A stretch of DNA of 64,000 nt from Elmis aenea (taxonomy: Eukaryota > Arthropoda > Insecta > Coleoptera > Elmidae), in assembly GCA_947652605.1 (NCBI GenBank), contig OX393579.1:39810970-39874969 (forward strand). The letters are read 5' to 3'. Shown in pieces: positions 25,688 through 36,723 of this stretch. The notes below the pieces were generated by a model. That model did not search any database. It worked only from the letters and a program-made list of their open reading frames with translations, and was not told the origin of the DNA. Position 1 is the stretch's first letter, and the number at the start of each line of letters is the position of its first letter. The position numbers and the translations under genes were made by a program.

Positions 25688-27642
25688 GATTTGAAATATT
25701 TCCAACTATTTTTGAAAAAATTGAAAAAAACTGAAAAAATGACTTCGTTTTTTTTGCTAAAACTTTTTTATCTATATATTTTTTTAAACCTGTACAAACT
25801 TTTACTCGGCTACTTTTTATTTTACTTTTAATGGTGCCATCAATTTTTTTGCTGTGCCGATTCCGTTTTGTTTTATAGGTATCTAATCTACTAACTTTTT
25901 AATTTCTTATGGGCGACAAACTTGATTTTCATTTAGTTATTAGATATGTTAAACTAATGAAAACCTTTTTTTCCCCAAATAAATACGTTGTTTATGTAAA
26001 TAACACTCATGTAATACATTTTTGAAATCAGAAAAAAAGTCTTAGCCAACTAGATGAAAATCAAGTTTGTCGCCCATACGAATTTAAAAAGTTAGTACCT
26101 TCAGGGTTGAGCAGATTAAAATCAATTGACTTAAATCACGATTTAAATCATGATTTAAATCAAGTTATTTAAAAAAAAAATCATTGATTTAAATCAAGTG
26201 ATTTTTTTAAAAATATTATCAATTTAAATCACAGATTATATGAGTAGATACAGTATAATATTTATAATAAAACAAAATTGTATTACTATTAGTAATCAAA
26301 TACACGAAATGGTGAATGAACCATATCAATTTGCTCTTGTAAAGTAATATTCATTGTGGAAATGCAATAATTCAAAAAATAAATGACAAGTTTTTGACAT
26401 TAGTGAAGTGAACAGTCAGTTTTTTCAATTTCCACGGCACTCTATTGCTTCAATAACGATTTGAAGAAAAATGTCGAATATCTCGAAAATTATGAGTGTT
26501 GGGTATAGGACATACTTAACAAAATATGAAGCTCTTTTAAAGACGAATTCGATGACATAAAAAATACAGGGGTTCGCATTTGAAAAAATCGAGTAACAAG
26601 CTTTTGAAAATCATGGAAGTTGCCACCTATTTATAAACACTCCTGTATGTGTGATTCAAATTTTTTCATATCGAGCGAACAGAGAATTTTTTTTTGCATG
26701 TCCATACCAAATTAAAACTCTGTACTTCAAAATAACTTCAGGAGAATTTTTTAAATAAAGACTTACAACCTTGAATAATTTAGAAAATAAATTTTTTTTT
26801 ACAACGCCGTATAAAAACCTGTAGGTAGTATTTTATATTGATGCAAAGCTAAAATTAAGGCGGTCAAAAATATTAAGTAAAAAATTGGGTGTTGTATTTG
26901 AAATATAAAAGTTGCTATTAGTTCCAGAAAGGTGACTAACCCTGTATATTTGAAAATATTTTTATTGTGTTGTTAAGAAAAAACTGTATCAAATAGCATT
27001 TGATTCAACTTCATATCTCAAGCCGTTTAGCCACAATCGACCGATCCCGCACTAATGACTCACCCTGTACATAATTAATTAAACATCACCATTTAGCACT
27101 GATTTTTTCAAAATTCTTAATCATTATATTTAATTTTTCATTTTGACAAAAATTCACCAATGAATTAAATATATTGGTTATTAAATATATTAGCACAAAA
27201 CAGAAATAGCATGTGAATATGTCACTAAATTCGATAATATGGTACATTTGATTTAAATCAAAAAAATCTGATTTAAATCAAATAAATCGATTTTTTTGAT
27301 TTTTTCTAAAAAATCATGATTTTTATCCACCCTGGTACCTATAAAACAAAACGGAATCGGCACAGCAAAAAATTGATTGCGTTATTAGAAGTAAAATAAA
27401 AAGTAACCATGTAATTTTTTTTAAAGATTTAAAACAAATAAATAAAAAAGTTATAGCAAAAAACGAAGTCATTTTTTCAGTTTTTTCAATTTTTTCAAAA
27501 AGAGTTGAAGATATTTCAAATCTGTTTTGATATTATTGATGAGCATAGAATTTAGCAACTTTGCCAAATTTAAACGTAACGTCTATCTTCAGTAATAAGC
27601 GAGATCCCCATGGTCGCCCTCGAATTTGAATCACCCTGTCTA
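25688..27642. repeat. Hairpin element split by a hAT, left end lost
   Basis: The left arm (from CAGATTTGAAATATTTCCAA at 25688 to about 25940, including GGGCGACAAACTTGATTTTC) pairs with the right arm (about 26050-26101 and 27343-27522). The right end continues to GCGAGATCCCCATGG...CACCCTG at 27600-27642, but the matching left terminus is missing. hAT element 26102-27334 lies in the right arm. Confidence 0.85.
26102..27334. mobile_element. hAT element with ATTTAAATC-rich ends (1.2 kb)
   Basis: Left end CAGGGTTGAGCAGATTAAAA followed by repeated GATTTAAATCA; right end ATTTTTATCCACCCTG preceded by the same repeats. Flanks GTACCTT (left) and GTACCTAT (right) look like an 8 bp duplication with one base lost. 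Its core, 26310-27070, is not hAT-like but matches 44730-45470, part of a different hairpin family ending ACTAATGACTCACCCTGTA. Confidence 0.82.
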
Positions 27643-28477
27643 CGTAACAATGTTAAATTTCAAACCATTTTAGCGACCTTTGAACACGGCTCAAATGAGC
27701 TAAAATTTGACAGGCACGGGTTTATCCACAGGTAGATAGAACAAAATTGGGTGTGACCCTTGAAAATTAAAAAATACGACCACTGTAATAATTACTATAA
27801 TATAATTGAAAATAATTACGATAACTAACAACTTTTAAAAATGTACATAGAGTTTCTGTTTTATTCAAAAATAAGACTGACCACCACTTGTATTTTTTAA
27901 TAACTTTAACGATATAGTGGAAAAAAAAGTTAATTAATTTTTTCTGAATAAGTTTTGAATTAAGAGGGCTATGATATTTTTCTTTTAAGATTTAAGCTAC
28001 GAATAAAATTACTCAAAGTTGTTCAGTTTTCTTCAAATTTATCTGACTTTGTAGCTCTAGGATAGCCGAGAGTCCATGTTGAAAACCGAACCGTACCTAC
28101 AAACTGCGAACTGCGAACCGAAACTGAAAAGTCTTTTAAGTGATTTGCAGATCTGTTAAATAGTACTCTATAATAATATAATAATAAACGTTTGCGATAT
28201 AAAATTGTCCAAAAAGAATTCTCGAATCTTTGTGCAGTGAAAAAACGTAATAAAAGTTTATATATGACATTAGGTAAACCTTGCAAATATTTGTACAGAA
28301 AAGGTGAGAAAATTATAAGAAGTTTAATTTTTATACATGTATGTATTTGTTTTTGCGAAATTAACTTACAATAAGTAAAATAAAAAAGTTATTGCAAATT
28401 ATGTCATAGCTTAGCATATGTGATTTGTAGTTTAAAATTAACTAAAAAGGCGATTACGTTTTTGGATTCTTTCTCGA
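27643..28477. other. Intergenic / 3' flank of the small secreted gene
   Basis: AT-rich with no recognised gene. A short CGAACTGCGAACCG-type direct repeat lies near 28105. Confidence 0.5.
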
Positions 28478-28982
28478 TTACCTGAAAATATAACGCTAAT
28501 ACGACGCATAATTTAAAATTTTCAAGTACATACCATACGTCTTTAACACAGCGACCTAAGTCATCTAATTGACCATTTATACACTTGCAAGCAGGTTTAA
28601 AATGTTTTCTTCTATTTCGTTTTTGTGTTGGCGGTTTAACCTTTGTGGCTTCAGCAGAATTTTCCTGTAACTTCAAATTACAAAGTAGCTCTTCACGTGA
28701 TGCTGCAACCAGCGTTTGTTTAATTTCGGGTTTTTTCTTCTCAATTTCATTGGCTTCCTTCTCGTAATACTCTTTAACAACTTTAGGCTGATTAATTTTA
28801 TTCTTTAGCGGTAAGACACAGCAACTTCCTTTCATATTTCCATTTATTGTTATTGGAATCAGTGTATCACATACATGTATTCGTGTATCAGCCTGAACAC
28901 TTGCAAGAAAAATTGTAAACAGTAGTATATTTTGGTAAGTTATTCTCATTGACACAAATAGTTGTATATTTAAGGACACCAT
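28478..28982 (-). CDS. Small secreted cysteine protein, paralogue A
   Basis: Minus-strand model: exon 28982-28534, 52 bp GT-AG intron 28533-28482 (gtatgt...ttttcag), then 28481-28478, giving TGG and TAA directly, so the protein of about 150 residues ends in DVW. Without splicing it would run on with an unrelated tail. Met at 28949 is an alternative start; paralogue B also has a comparable upstream Met, so I chose 28982. Seen: hydrophobic signal segment (NILLFTIFLASVQA), then LIPITINGNMKGSCC, a Lys/Glu-rich middle, and a C-terminal C-x-C-x5-DDLGRC-x3-W module. Such C..D..G.C...W ends are common in small secreted insect proteins of unknown function. Closest relative is at 34781-35245, same strand. 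No function assigned. Confidence 0.75.
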
Positions 28983-29229
28983 GGTGACGGGCAAGTAAAA
29001 ACTAATTTTTTTAATTGTCTGCCTCAATTTAATAACAAACGGTTGTTGGTTAGATAACGGATGTAATAAAATAATCTACTATGCTTCCTTTTGTAACCTC
29101 AACTTCCCCATCTTGTTTAGTGAATTAAACTGTAAATCAATTTAATTTTTTAGAGTGAAACAGCATGTTCGAATATCTTTGAAGAATTGTGTTAATAAAA
29201 CAGCAGCTTATACCGGGTAATTTAGTTTG

Positions 29230-29500
29230 AGCAGCGTTTCTCAACCTTTTTTTACCCTCACGGAACCCTTGAAATGATATTCCTGCCTCAGGGAACCTCT
29301 TTATAAAAATCACTCCTATTATGTATCAGGGTCGGCAACGCGGCGCCACGATGATTTTTACTGTATCCTCAATAGACAAGGTTTTTTTTTGCTTGTCACC
29401 AAAAAATAAGGCCCTTTGCATCATTTACAAAAACATGGTATTATGCGCCCCCGGCAATTTTGAAGCTGTACCTATATTGCGCCCTTCACGACTTACGTTA
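29230..29500. repeat. Probable hAT end fragments
   Basis: GCAGCGTTTCTCAACC at about 29232 and CAGGGTCGGCAACGCGGCGCC at 29327 both resemble left ends of hAT elements, with TGCGCCC-type blocks to the right. No matching right ends or duplications are visible. Confidence 0.4.
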
Positions 29501-29914
29501 TAAATTGTTATTAATATTTTTATTTCGCTTACTTTAAGTTCATAAGGCAAACAAATTTTTCTGATAGCCGGTTTTAAGTAAAAAATTACTTACGTTTAAG
29601 CATATTGATGACATAAATAAAACTGAAATCAAACAGGCGATTCAAGATACTTCATACAGAGATTTTCATTCACACAAAAAATCTACTCCATTTCTGTAAA
29701 AATAAAAAAATAAACAAACCTAAATAACCATATATTTATTAAATAACCGTATATTCCGCATATTAAGTGAACGAAAACGGATACTAACTACTACTTAATC
29801 TACTATCAACTTAACATTTTATAGATATTATTAAAAAAGCATAAGATATATCAAAGTATAATACAATCTTGGTTTCCGGGTTTGGAACCGCGTCTTCTAT
29901 ATTTAGAAGTAGTT

Positions 29915-29954
29915 GACGTTTCGACCATTGTGTCTTGGTCTTTTTCAAAACGAC
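29915..29954 (-). other. Hammerhead-ribozyme-like motif (decayed)
   Basis: On the minus strand: TTGAAAAAGACC - loop - GGTCGAAACGTC. GACC/GGTC forms stem II and GAAACGTC is the conserved 3' core seen in Penelope ribozymes. The 5' core reads TTGAAAA instead of CTGANGA, so catalysis is doubtful. Confidence 0.55.
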
Positions 29955-30165
29955 TAATTTGTGAGGTCAAAAGGGTCAAAGGTCACATGTTTTTTCCGCT
30001 CGCGTGGAGACTGCTATAGGGGGGTTGACCCCCTCTTCAGTCGTTAGAGGTACAAGGATAATGGGTAGGGATGTGTATAGTCAAGGATGGGCAAGGATAG
30101 GTGGAAGTACTGCCACAGCATTTGCCTTAACCATAGAGGAAACCACCTGAAACCTCTACAATGAC

Positions 30166-30241
30166 AGTCGGCCCTGGGAATCGAACCCAGGACCTCCCGA
30201 TTACAAGTTAGGTTGTTTTACCAACCAGCCACCAAGCTCGG
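30166..30241 (-). other. tRNA-Thr-like block in the 3' tail of the Penelope-like element
   Basis: On the minus strand TGGCTGGTTGG resembles a box A and GGTTCGATTCC matches box B. A T-arm CTGGG-TTCGATT-CCCAG pairs perfectly, and a loop CTTGTAA would place a TGT (Thr) anticodon. The acceptor stem does not pair, so this is a tRNA-derived sequence, not a tRNA gene. It starts one base after the endonuclease stop codon. Confidence 0.65.
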
Positions 30242-30242
30242 T

Positions 30243-30958
30243 TTAATTTGTGAGGGATGTTGCTGGGTTTATATATCCAGCTTGTGGAGGCGTGGCGTTC
30301 CGCTTGATGGGTTTGTTCTGCCTCAGTGATTTTGTGATGACTGGTTTCCAGATGTTTGGGAGTTGTATGCCTGTGTCTCTATTGTAGTTGTTTGGGTCCT
30401 TGATGATTTCCAATGATTCTCGATATAATCTTGGCCAGAAATGGTTTGCGCGGGCCAGTAGTTTTGTTTCTCTGAAGAGGATGTTGTGTCCTGTACCCTG
30501 GGCGTGTTCTGCTACCGCTGATTTATCGACTTGTTTTCTTGTTGTTTGTCCTTCGTGTTCTTTGAGACGCGTTTGTATACTCTTGCCAGTTTGTCCTATG
30601 TATACTTTTCCACAGGAGCAAGGTATGCTATATATTCCCGCGTGGTGTAGTCCTGTGTCGTGTGTTCTTCTTAATTTATTCGAGAGCTTCAAAGGAGCGT
30701 TGAAAACGATTTTGATTTTATGTTTTTGTAGAAGCTTTGATATTTTGTTAGTCACTCCGCTGATGCAGGGCAAGTAAGTGGTAGCGATGTATTCTTTCTT
30801 TTCTTTTCCTTCTTTTGGCGTGGCATGTTTTTGTATGGTACGAAGTATTTGTTTACGCTGGTAACCGTTTTCTTGCAGGGCTCTCGTGACCATGTTCAGT
30901 TCTTCTTTGATGTTTTCTGGTGTGCATATCTCTTTAGCCCTATGTATTATGAGTTTAA
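30243..30958 (-). pseudogene. Penelope-like RT C-terminus plus GIY-YIG endonuclease fragment
   Basis: The open frame runs from about 30958 (VKLIIHRAKEICTPENI, typical of the end of a Penelope RT) through a Met at 30893 to the stop at 30245-30243. The nuclease core shows GIYSIPCSCGKVYIGQTG with the downstream TRLKEHEGQ arginine helix and AEHAQGTGHNILF; C-terminal RESLEIIKD is also standard. The RT catalytic domains are missing, so the element cannot retrotranspose alone, yet this part is free of stops. The family nicks target DNA with the GIY-YIG domain and primes reverse transcription there. Confidence 0.9.
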
Positions 30959-30959
30959 C

Positions 30960-32346
30960 AAGACAAAATACGTTCGCTTTAGTATTTGACAGTTTATAAC
31001 CTGTGTAATTTGGTTTTTATTATTTTTTGACGCAAATCATTATGTGGTAAGCGGGTTAGTCTTAAAGTAAAAATGGATCTTTTGCCGAATTCTTCTGCGA
31101 GTGTGTTCAAGGCGTTACATACAGAGGACAACTGTGAACATTTTAAAAACTAAAACTCGATTTGCATCAGTTGCCCGACTTTAGAAAGAGTTTGTTAAAA
31201 TCGGTTCACACGAACTGTAAAAATTCTAATAACATCATTACCGTATTAGTGTTTATGACTCTGCCTTAATCCTACACTCTAATTGCAAATTTAACAAAAC
31301 CTCATAAAATCGATTTTCCTCAATAACTCGATTAATATAAGCCCCCCTAGAAAGTCGAGTAAGAGAGGTTTCACCAGTGAATGCTTACCTTTCCCAAATA
31401 AAAAGGGGGTCAGCAGTCTACCGCGAAAGCGGAACACAAATGTGAACCACACCGGAAGGGCAGAATTAAAAATAAAATTAAACAAGGTTGGTTCAAAGTT
31501 GATTTTATGGAGAGCAAAATTGAAAAGAGCCAGCTAAGGTAAAATAGAGAATCACAAATGGAAAGTAAGTAAGAAAAAGAGGGAGGCTCAGAAGAATCTG
31601 AAATAGGGAGATAGTCAAGATACTTAAGAAAAAGAGCTATCATGGAGACAAGCGGAAACGCTAGTGAAGTACAGACAGAAGTGAATTTTCGTACATCTTC
31701 ACACAATGGTAGAAGAGGACGACGGATTATAACTATCTATAACTACAAGAACCACAATTTGTTTACCATCATAAATATAAAAGAGCTGAAGTAATGTACA
31801 TAGTTTTGCAACATAATCTTTATTTGTCAATATTTTGTAAATAAAACAATTCAATTTTAGTACAAGATTTTTAACGTAACGTATTCGTTAAACAAACTAA
31901 AACAATTTACAATTATAAATTAAAAATTAAAAAGATCACATTTTTAGGTATCTAGTGCCTTTGTGTCGAATTTGTTTACCTGAAAAAAATAATAAACATT
32001 AGGATAAAAATATAATTTCATTATCTCATTAACACATATCAACCAATAAAAAACAAAAATTTAAAAAATTTGAAAAGTCACGAAATTTTTTGTTTTGCTT
32101 ACTTTCTTAATTATTTTTGCGATTTTTAGTTTAAAGTCTAGTCAAAACGTTGGGTTATTTATTAAAAATTAAAAACTTCTACTTTTAAAAAAATTAAATT
32201 ATCCGAAGCAAGTTATTAAGAAATTATATTCAAATCTGTTAAAATTACAAGACGATGTGGTAGTGTAACTATTCATGGATTTAATAAATCAAAGTCTTTT
32301 TAAATTCGTCTAGTAGTTTTAGAAATAAACACAAATTATGTATGGT
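30960..32346. other. Intergenic between Penelope fragment and hairpin
   Basis: No gene recognised. 31290-31720 is less AT-rich and purine-rich on the plus strand, with no long frame or family resemblance; it may be an old repeat or non-coding exon. Confidence 0.4.
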
Positions 32347-32664
32347 GTACAGGGTGGTCCAAATTCGATGAGATTACATGGGTATTAATATTCAAGATAG
32401 AGAAACGGTTAAATTACCAAAAACGTGCAGTTTTTTGGGACAAACTCTGAACCTTTTTCAAAAATATTCTTTTATTTTCGGTTTTTGAGTAATTAAAAAT
32501 AAAAATTTGTTTAGTCATTTTTATAATGTGTCATCTCCGTTTTTGTTGTAAGTATCGAAAACATTTTGAAGATGATTTTTTCGAGTTCCGAGTTTTTCTC
32601 AAAAAACTGCACATTTTTGGTAATTTAACCGTTCTTCTATCTTGACTATTAAGCGAGATACCCA

Positions 32665-33960
32665 ACTCAAGAACCACCGCTTTGGATTAGACGAAAGTGT
32701 CTGGCTTTTAAAATGCTCGTCAAAATTCGCAGCTCTCAACCAAATAAAATTTCCAATAAACTTTATTATTTAAGCATTGAAAATCTTACAAACAGGTACT
32801 GGAAAAACAAAAACAGCCCCCCACTAGTCGAGGCTTTTTACGATACCAACCCATACGCAGAATTAATAGAAAATAACCATAAGGGGTCAATTTTTGATTT
32901 CGACTACAATATGTTGTTTTATAAGCCTCGTGTCATTTATTATGTCTATTCTGATATTCAAGTGTTAAACAACAACATTATAAAACCTTTTATAAACTGT
33001 TACAACAACCCAGTTGTTGTATATACTGATGGCTCCAAAACGATTGACGGTGTTTTAGTAGTGCATTTTTTTATTAAAAATGACAATATTTCGAAAACAT
33101 ACAGCATTCCTAAGATCTGCTCAATTTACACTGCTGAGGCATATGCGATCGAGCGAGTTTTGAAATACAGTAAAACTAACTATAATGCTAGAAACATCGT
33201 TATACTTTCCGATTCGAGATCTGTATTAAACTCGATTCAAAGTACGTCCTTAACAAAAAAACTTCCACATGTAATATCTAATATTAAAAAACATCTTCTG
33301 GATCTAACGAAAGTACAATGCTTAGTGGACTTCGTGTGGACAAAGGGCCATGCAGGAATCGTTGGTAATGAGATTGTAGACAACCTGGCTAGAGAAGCTA
33401 CCTTTCTGCCAGTCAACAAGAATATTGCCTTACTTGACGATGTCAATAATCAATTCAAATTTCACGCCAGGACTCTGTGGAGACAAAGTTGGGATCGGTT
33501 TACACAGACTTCACCTACACAATATACTTTAATACATCCTACTTTACCGCAAATAATTCCACACATAACATCTTTTAATGTCAGCAAATCATATTCAACA
33601 ACTATCACCCGTTTAAAATTAAATCATGGTAACTTCCCCTCCCATCTGTATAAAATTGGCATAAAGGATAGCCCAGCATGCCCATGTGATGGCAGTCTTA
33701 CGGGGACTTAAATCATTTATTCTTTTCGTGTAGTCATAATACAATTTTAACAGAAAAGCTCTACAAAGATCTGATATCGTTGGGGGTGCACCTCCCTGTT
33801 AACATAGTATCGGTTCTATCTGTAATATCAAGGGACATTTGTGACGTTCTCGTTAATTTTGCTCGACTTGCTAATTTAAATATTTAAAGTATCGATAATA
33901 TAAAATATCTGTGGCTGATGGACTACAGTCCAATGCCAAACAACCCCAAAAAAAAAAAAA
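32665..33960 (+). mobile_element. 5'-truncated LINE (jockey/I-like) with poly(A) and 14 bp TSD
   Basis: Coding from the first bases (no 5' UTR), RNase H domain, 3' poly(A) (about 33947-33960), and a 14 bp duplication AAGCGAGATACCCA on both sides: a textbook target-primed insertion, truncated at the 5' side, inside a hairpin element. Confidence 0.9.
32667..33887 (+). pseudogene. LINE ORF2 C-terminal fragment with RNase H domain
   Basis: Open to 33711, then the frame shifts near 33705-33712 and the other frame carries on (NHLFFSCSHN...) to a stop at 33885-33887. RNase H motifs are intact: VVYTDGSK (Asp about residue 106 counted from Met at 32713), TAEAYAIERVL (Glu 142), ILSDSRSVLNS (Asp 167), WTKGHAGIVGNEIVDNLA (Asp 223). 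Downstream, the TRLKLNHG and CPC...H...C finger are typical of jockey/I-type elements. The RT and endonuclease are absent. Confidence 0.9.
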
Positions 33961-34073
33961 AAGCGAGATACCCATGTTATCCCATCGAATTTGGATCACC
34001 CTGTACATAACTATCATAATTTGTGATTAACAAATAATTTAAAACTATCGACAATCAAAGTAAAACAGTAACG

Positions 34074-34333
34074 CAGTGGTTTCCAACCGTTTTGTACCAC
34101 CGCCCCCTTTTTCATAATTTTTTTTTGCGCCCCCCTTACTTTTCGTAACAATTTAATTTCATAAATACTATTCTGGTATAATAATTATTTAATGGGCTAC
34201 AAAACAATATACCACATAAAGTTCTTGTTATTTGATTGTATTCAAAAATGATATTTTGGTAACAGCTGCGCGCCCCCTTGCAATAGTCTCGCGCCCCCTT
34301 AGGGGGGCTTGCCCCACAGGTTGGAAACCACTG
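34074..34333. mobile_element. hAT MITE (260 bp), TSD CAGTAACG/CAGTAAGG
   Basis: Ends CAGTGGTTTCCAACC / GGTTGGAAACCACTG, interior with CGCCCCC blocks. The 8 bp duplication matches at 7 positions (34066-34073 and 34334-34341). Confidence 0.88.
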
Positions 34334-34780
34334 CAGTAAGGCATCGTAACTGGTGGAGCTGTATATTCGCCACTGTTTTACAATGTAACTATGCTTTTTT
34401 GATTAATTAATTCAATTTGGTGTAAGGTGGTTAAACATAGAGTTAGTGTTTTTTATTTATCTCGGTAACTACTAATCATATTTTTAAAAACTCTGAACTA
34501 TTAAACTCATAATAATAAAGTTACCGCAGAGTTTATAAGATTTAAACGGAAATTTGTGTACCTACTTTCCAAGGAAATGTGTTGAAAAAACTTGTTCGAA
34601 AACGATCAAAAAAGCAAAAGCGGTAAGAAATTTTAGTATTTTAAATAATAATCTCTAGTTTTGGCTAAAATCTAAACAAGAAATCGCACAATGTAGGTTA
34701 GTAAAAATGTTGTCAAAAAATTACAGTTAAAAGACCGTTTTGTAAAATGTACGAGTCACTGATTTAAGAAATTTTAGAAA

Positions 34781-35245
34781 TTAATTTAAAATTAATAATA
34801 ATGAAACGTGAATTTTTTTATATACACACCATTCTTCTGCACAGTTGCCCAAATGATCAACGTAATGGTTATTTGGACACTTGGAAGGTACTTTGATAAC
34901 TTCAGTATTTTGCAATTGAGGGTTTTCGTTAGTTGTTGATGACGACAAGTTTTTTTTGTCTTCAGGGGTTGCATCTAACGGACTGTTATCATTTTCAGAA
35001 TGTTTCTTATCGGTGTCGTTTTGAGTAACTGCCATTCCATAAAACTCGTTACCGGTGCTGGGCTGATTATTTTTATCTTCTGACAGAAAGAGGCAGCAAC
35101 TCCCCATTCGATTGTCATTTAATGTTATTGGAATCATTGTACATTTAAGTAGTCGAGATTGAACGTAAACACTTGCGAGAACAATAACAAACAGTAAAAT
35201 ATTTTGAGTATTCATTTTGACTTTTAATTGTGCTTCTAGTGTCAC
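34781..35245 (-). CDS. Small secreted cysteine protein, paralogue B
   Basis: The longest reading is 35245-34781 (154 residues). It shares with paralogue A the signal segment (QNILLFVIVLASV), MIPITLNDNRMGSCC, and the C-terminal module CPNNHYVDHLGNC-x2-EW. The middle is Asn/Thr/Asp-rich rather than Lys-rich, so only the ends are conserved. In A an intron splits the Trp codon (TG|G); here the same place reads TG|gtgtgt, so a splice is possible (an acceptor tcag ends at about 34759), which would replace the last residues with a different short tail. I cannot decide which form is real. TATA and initiator elements lie upstream. Function unknown; probably extracellular. Confidence 0.75.
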   Translation of the reverse strand: MTLEAQLKVKMNTQNILLFVIVLASVYVQSRLLKCTMIPITLNDNRMGSCCLFLSEDKNNQPSTGNEFYGMAVTQNDTDKKHSENDNSPLDATPEDKKNLSSSTTNENPQLQNTEVIKVPSKCPNNHYVDHLGNCAEEWCVYKKIHVSLLLILN

Positions 35246-35260
35246 TAATAATTACACAAT

Positions 35261-35292
35261 AACTGAATCATCTTGTGTGTCGAGCCTATATA
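35261..35292 (-). promoter_or_regulatory. TATA box and initiator of paralogue B
   Basis: Minus-strand TATATA at 35292-35287 and initiator TCAGTT at 35266-35261, with the initiator A 28 nt from the first T of the TATA; only about 20 nt of 5' UTR precede the start codon. Spacing and sequence fit insect core promoters. Confidence 0.65.
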
Positions 35293-36282
35293 ATGAGATG
35301 CTCCGTTTGGTTCGGTAAAAAACATTTAACACAAACTTTTACGTTTCCATCTTCAACCTCAAACTTCTTAGAAAAAAAAAACAAACAATTCCTATGCCAC
35401 AAGTGTTTCTTGTATTTATCTTTATATTTCGTAATTTGCTATTTTTAGTGTGAGCATAGTTTACCTAACTAATTGTTTTTCATAAATCAATATTTATTGT
35501 GTCAATATGTAACCATACGACCTTTAAACTAAATTATATAATTACTCAAACGTTAAATGTTTATTTTGGCGATGCACTAAATAAGCAGTAAAAATTTAAA
35601 AAAAAAATATTTAAAGAGCCTTGTTTACCAAGTTGTAATAGCAACGTTAATTTTTCTAATTAACAATTCTTGCATTCTCTGACGGTATTATAACGTAGAC
35701 ATACATAATAGTATTTTAAAAATTACATCTACAAATTTAAGTAATTAATCTTAGCATAATAACTGATTACACAATTGCTAGTCTAGACAAATATACATAA
35801 TGTGCTAGATTTAAAAGTAGTATCAGAGATTTAAAGCAGAGATTTCATTGACCCCCTATTGAAATATATTTTTTCAATCGATCCTCTTAAAATTTTATTT
35901 TCCAAGATTTTGCATAATATATCAAGAGAATTATTATAAAAATTAAAAGTTCGAAAATTGTATAAGAAAAAAATGTTTGTTGGTACTTGCCTGATTGTTT
36001 ATTAATAAATATACATTTTTTTAAAATCTAATAAAATTTTCAAAAATAGTACAATAAGTATCTGACTTGTCCAAGGACCTTCAAGGGAATGTTCAAATTA
36101 TTATTGAAACAAGAAGCTGGTTTCATTTGAAACAATTCAATTGGGTAAATACTATTTTTACTGTTTTGTTATTTAATGGTAACTATACTTGGCTGTTACT
36201 AATGACGACATGCTAAAAATGTGTATCGAAATAAATATCGTAAAAGTGTTTTTACAATTAGGTATGTTTACCAGTTGCTGTG
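35293..36282. other. Intergenic, nothing recognised
   Basis: AT-rich, no long frame, no paired repeat ends seen. Confidence 0.5.
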
Positions 36283-36723
36283 CAAAGCTGGGTATGAATA
36301 CCGAAAAAGTATTTAAATATTGAATACTGAATACTGACAAAAAAAGTATTCAAATACTGAACACTTAATACTTCTGAAAAAAGTATTCAAATACTGAATA
36401 CTAAATATCCTCAAATATTCAACCAATTTTGAATACTGAATACCAACTAAAAAAATGCTTTTCATATGTGCCCGCGTGAAACGCCCACGACCGACAGAAG
36501 CAAACAAACTGTTTTTAAAACGCTTAAACTTGTTCAATATTTATTTTTTATTTCATAAAATTTTATTCGTTAAATATTGAACTGCAAGGTGGAAAAAAAC
36601 TAGAGATGATTAATTCTATTAATACAAGTATTTAAAGGTAAATTAACTCTTAAATAAGTTCTATGGCTGTTTTCTCAAAATGTAAAAAATATTTCCTGCT
36701 AAACAATTTTATTAGATTCAAAA

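Larger units (their letters stand above)
29880..30958 (-). mobile_element. Penelope-like retroelement, 5'-truncated, with 3' tail
   Basis: On the minus strand: the end of a reverse transcriptase plus GIY-YIG endonuclease (30958-30243), then a tRNA-like block (30241-30166), a unique stretch, and a hammerhead-like motif (29954-29915). This order (RT, GIY-YIG, terminal repeat with ribozyme-like core) is that of Penelope-like elements. The 5' side breaks off at about 30958, where coding similarity ends. It lies between the two small secreted paralogues. Confidence 0.85.
32347..34012. repeat. Hairpin element (relative of 7725-9193) carrying a LINE
   Basis: The left part 32347-32664 starts TACAGGGTGGTCCAAATTCG. 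The right end 33961-34012 reads GCGAGATACCCATG...ATCGAATTTGGATCACCCTGTAC. The two are separated by a LINE insertion (32665-33960) whose target duplication AAGCGAGATACCCA occurs at 32651-32664 and 33961-33974. Without the insert the hairpin is only about 360 bp. Confidence 0.88.

Noticed and set aside
30166..30241. Functional tRNA-Thr gene
   Set aside because: T-arm and anticodon loop look right but the acceptor stem does not pair; it is a tRNA-derived part of a retroelement.
30388..30777. 129-codon plus-strand frame
   Set aside because: Antisense to the GIY-YIG endonuclease frame, which has clear catalytic motifs.
31291..31706. Overlapping minus-strand frames of 64 and 98 codons
   Set aside because: No conserved motif, no splice or promoter support; possibly an old repeat.
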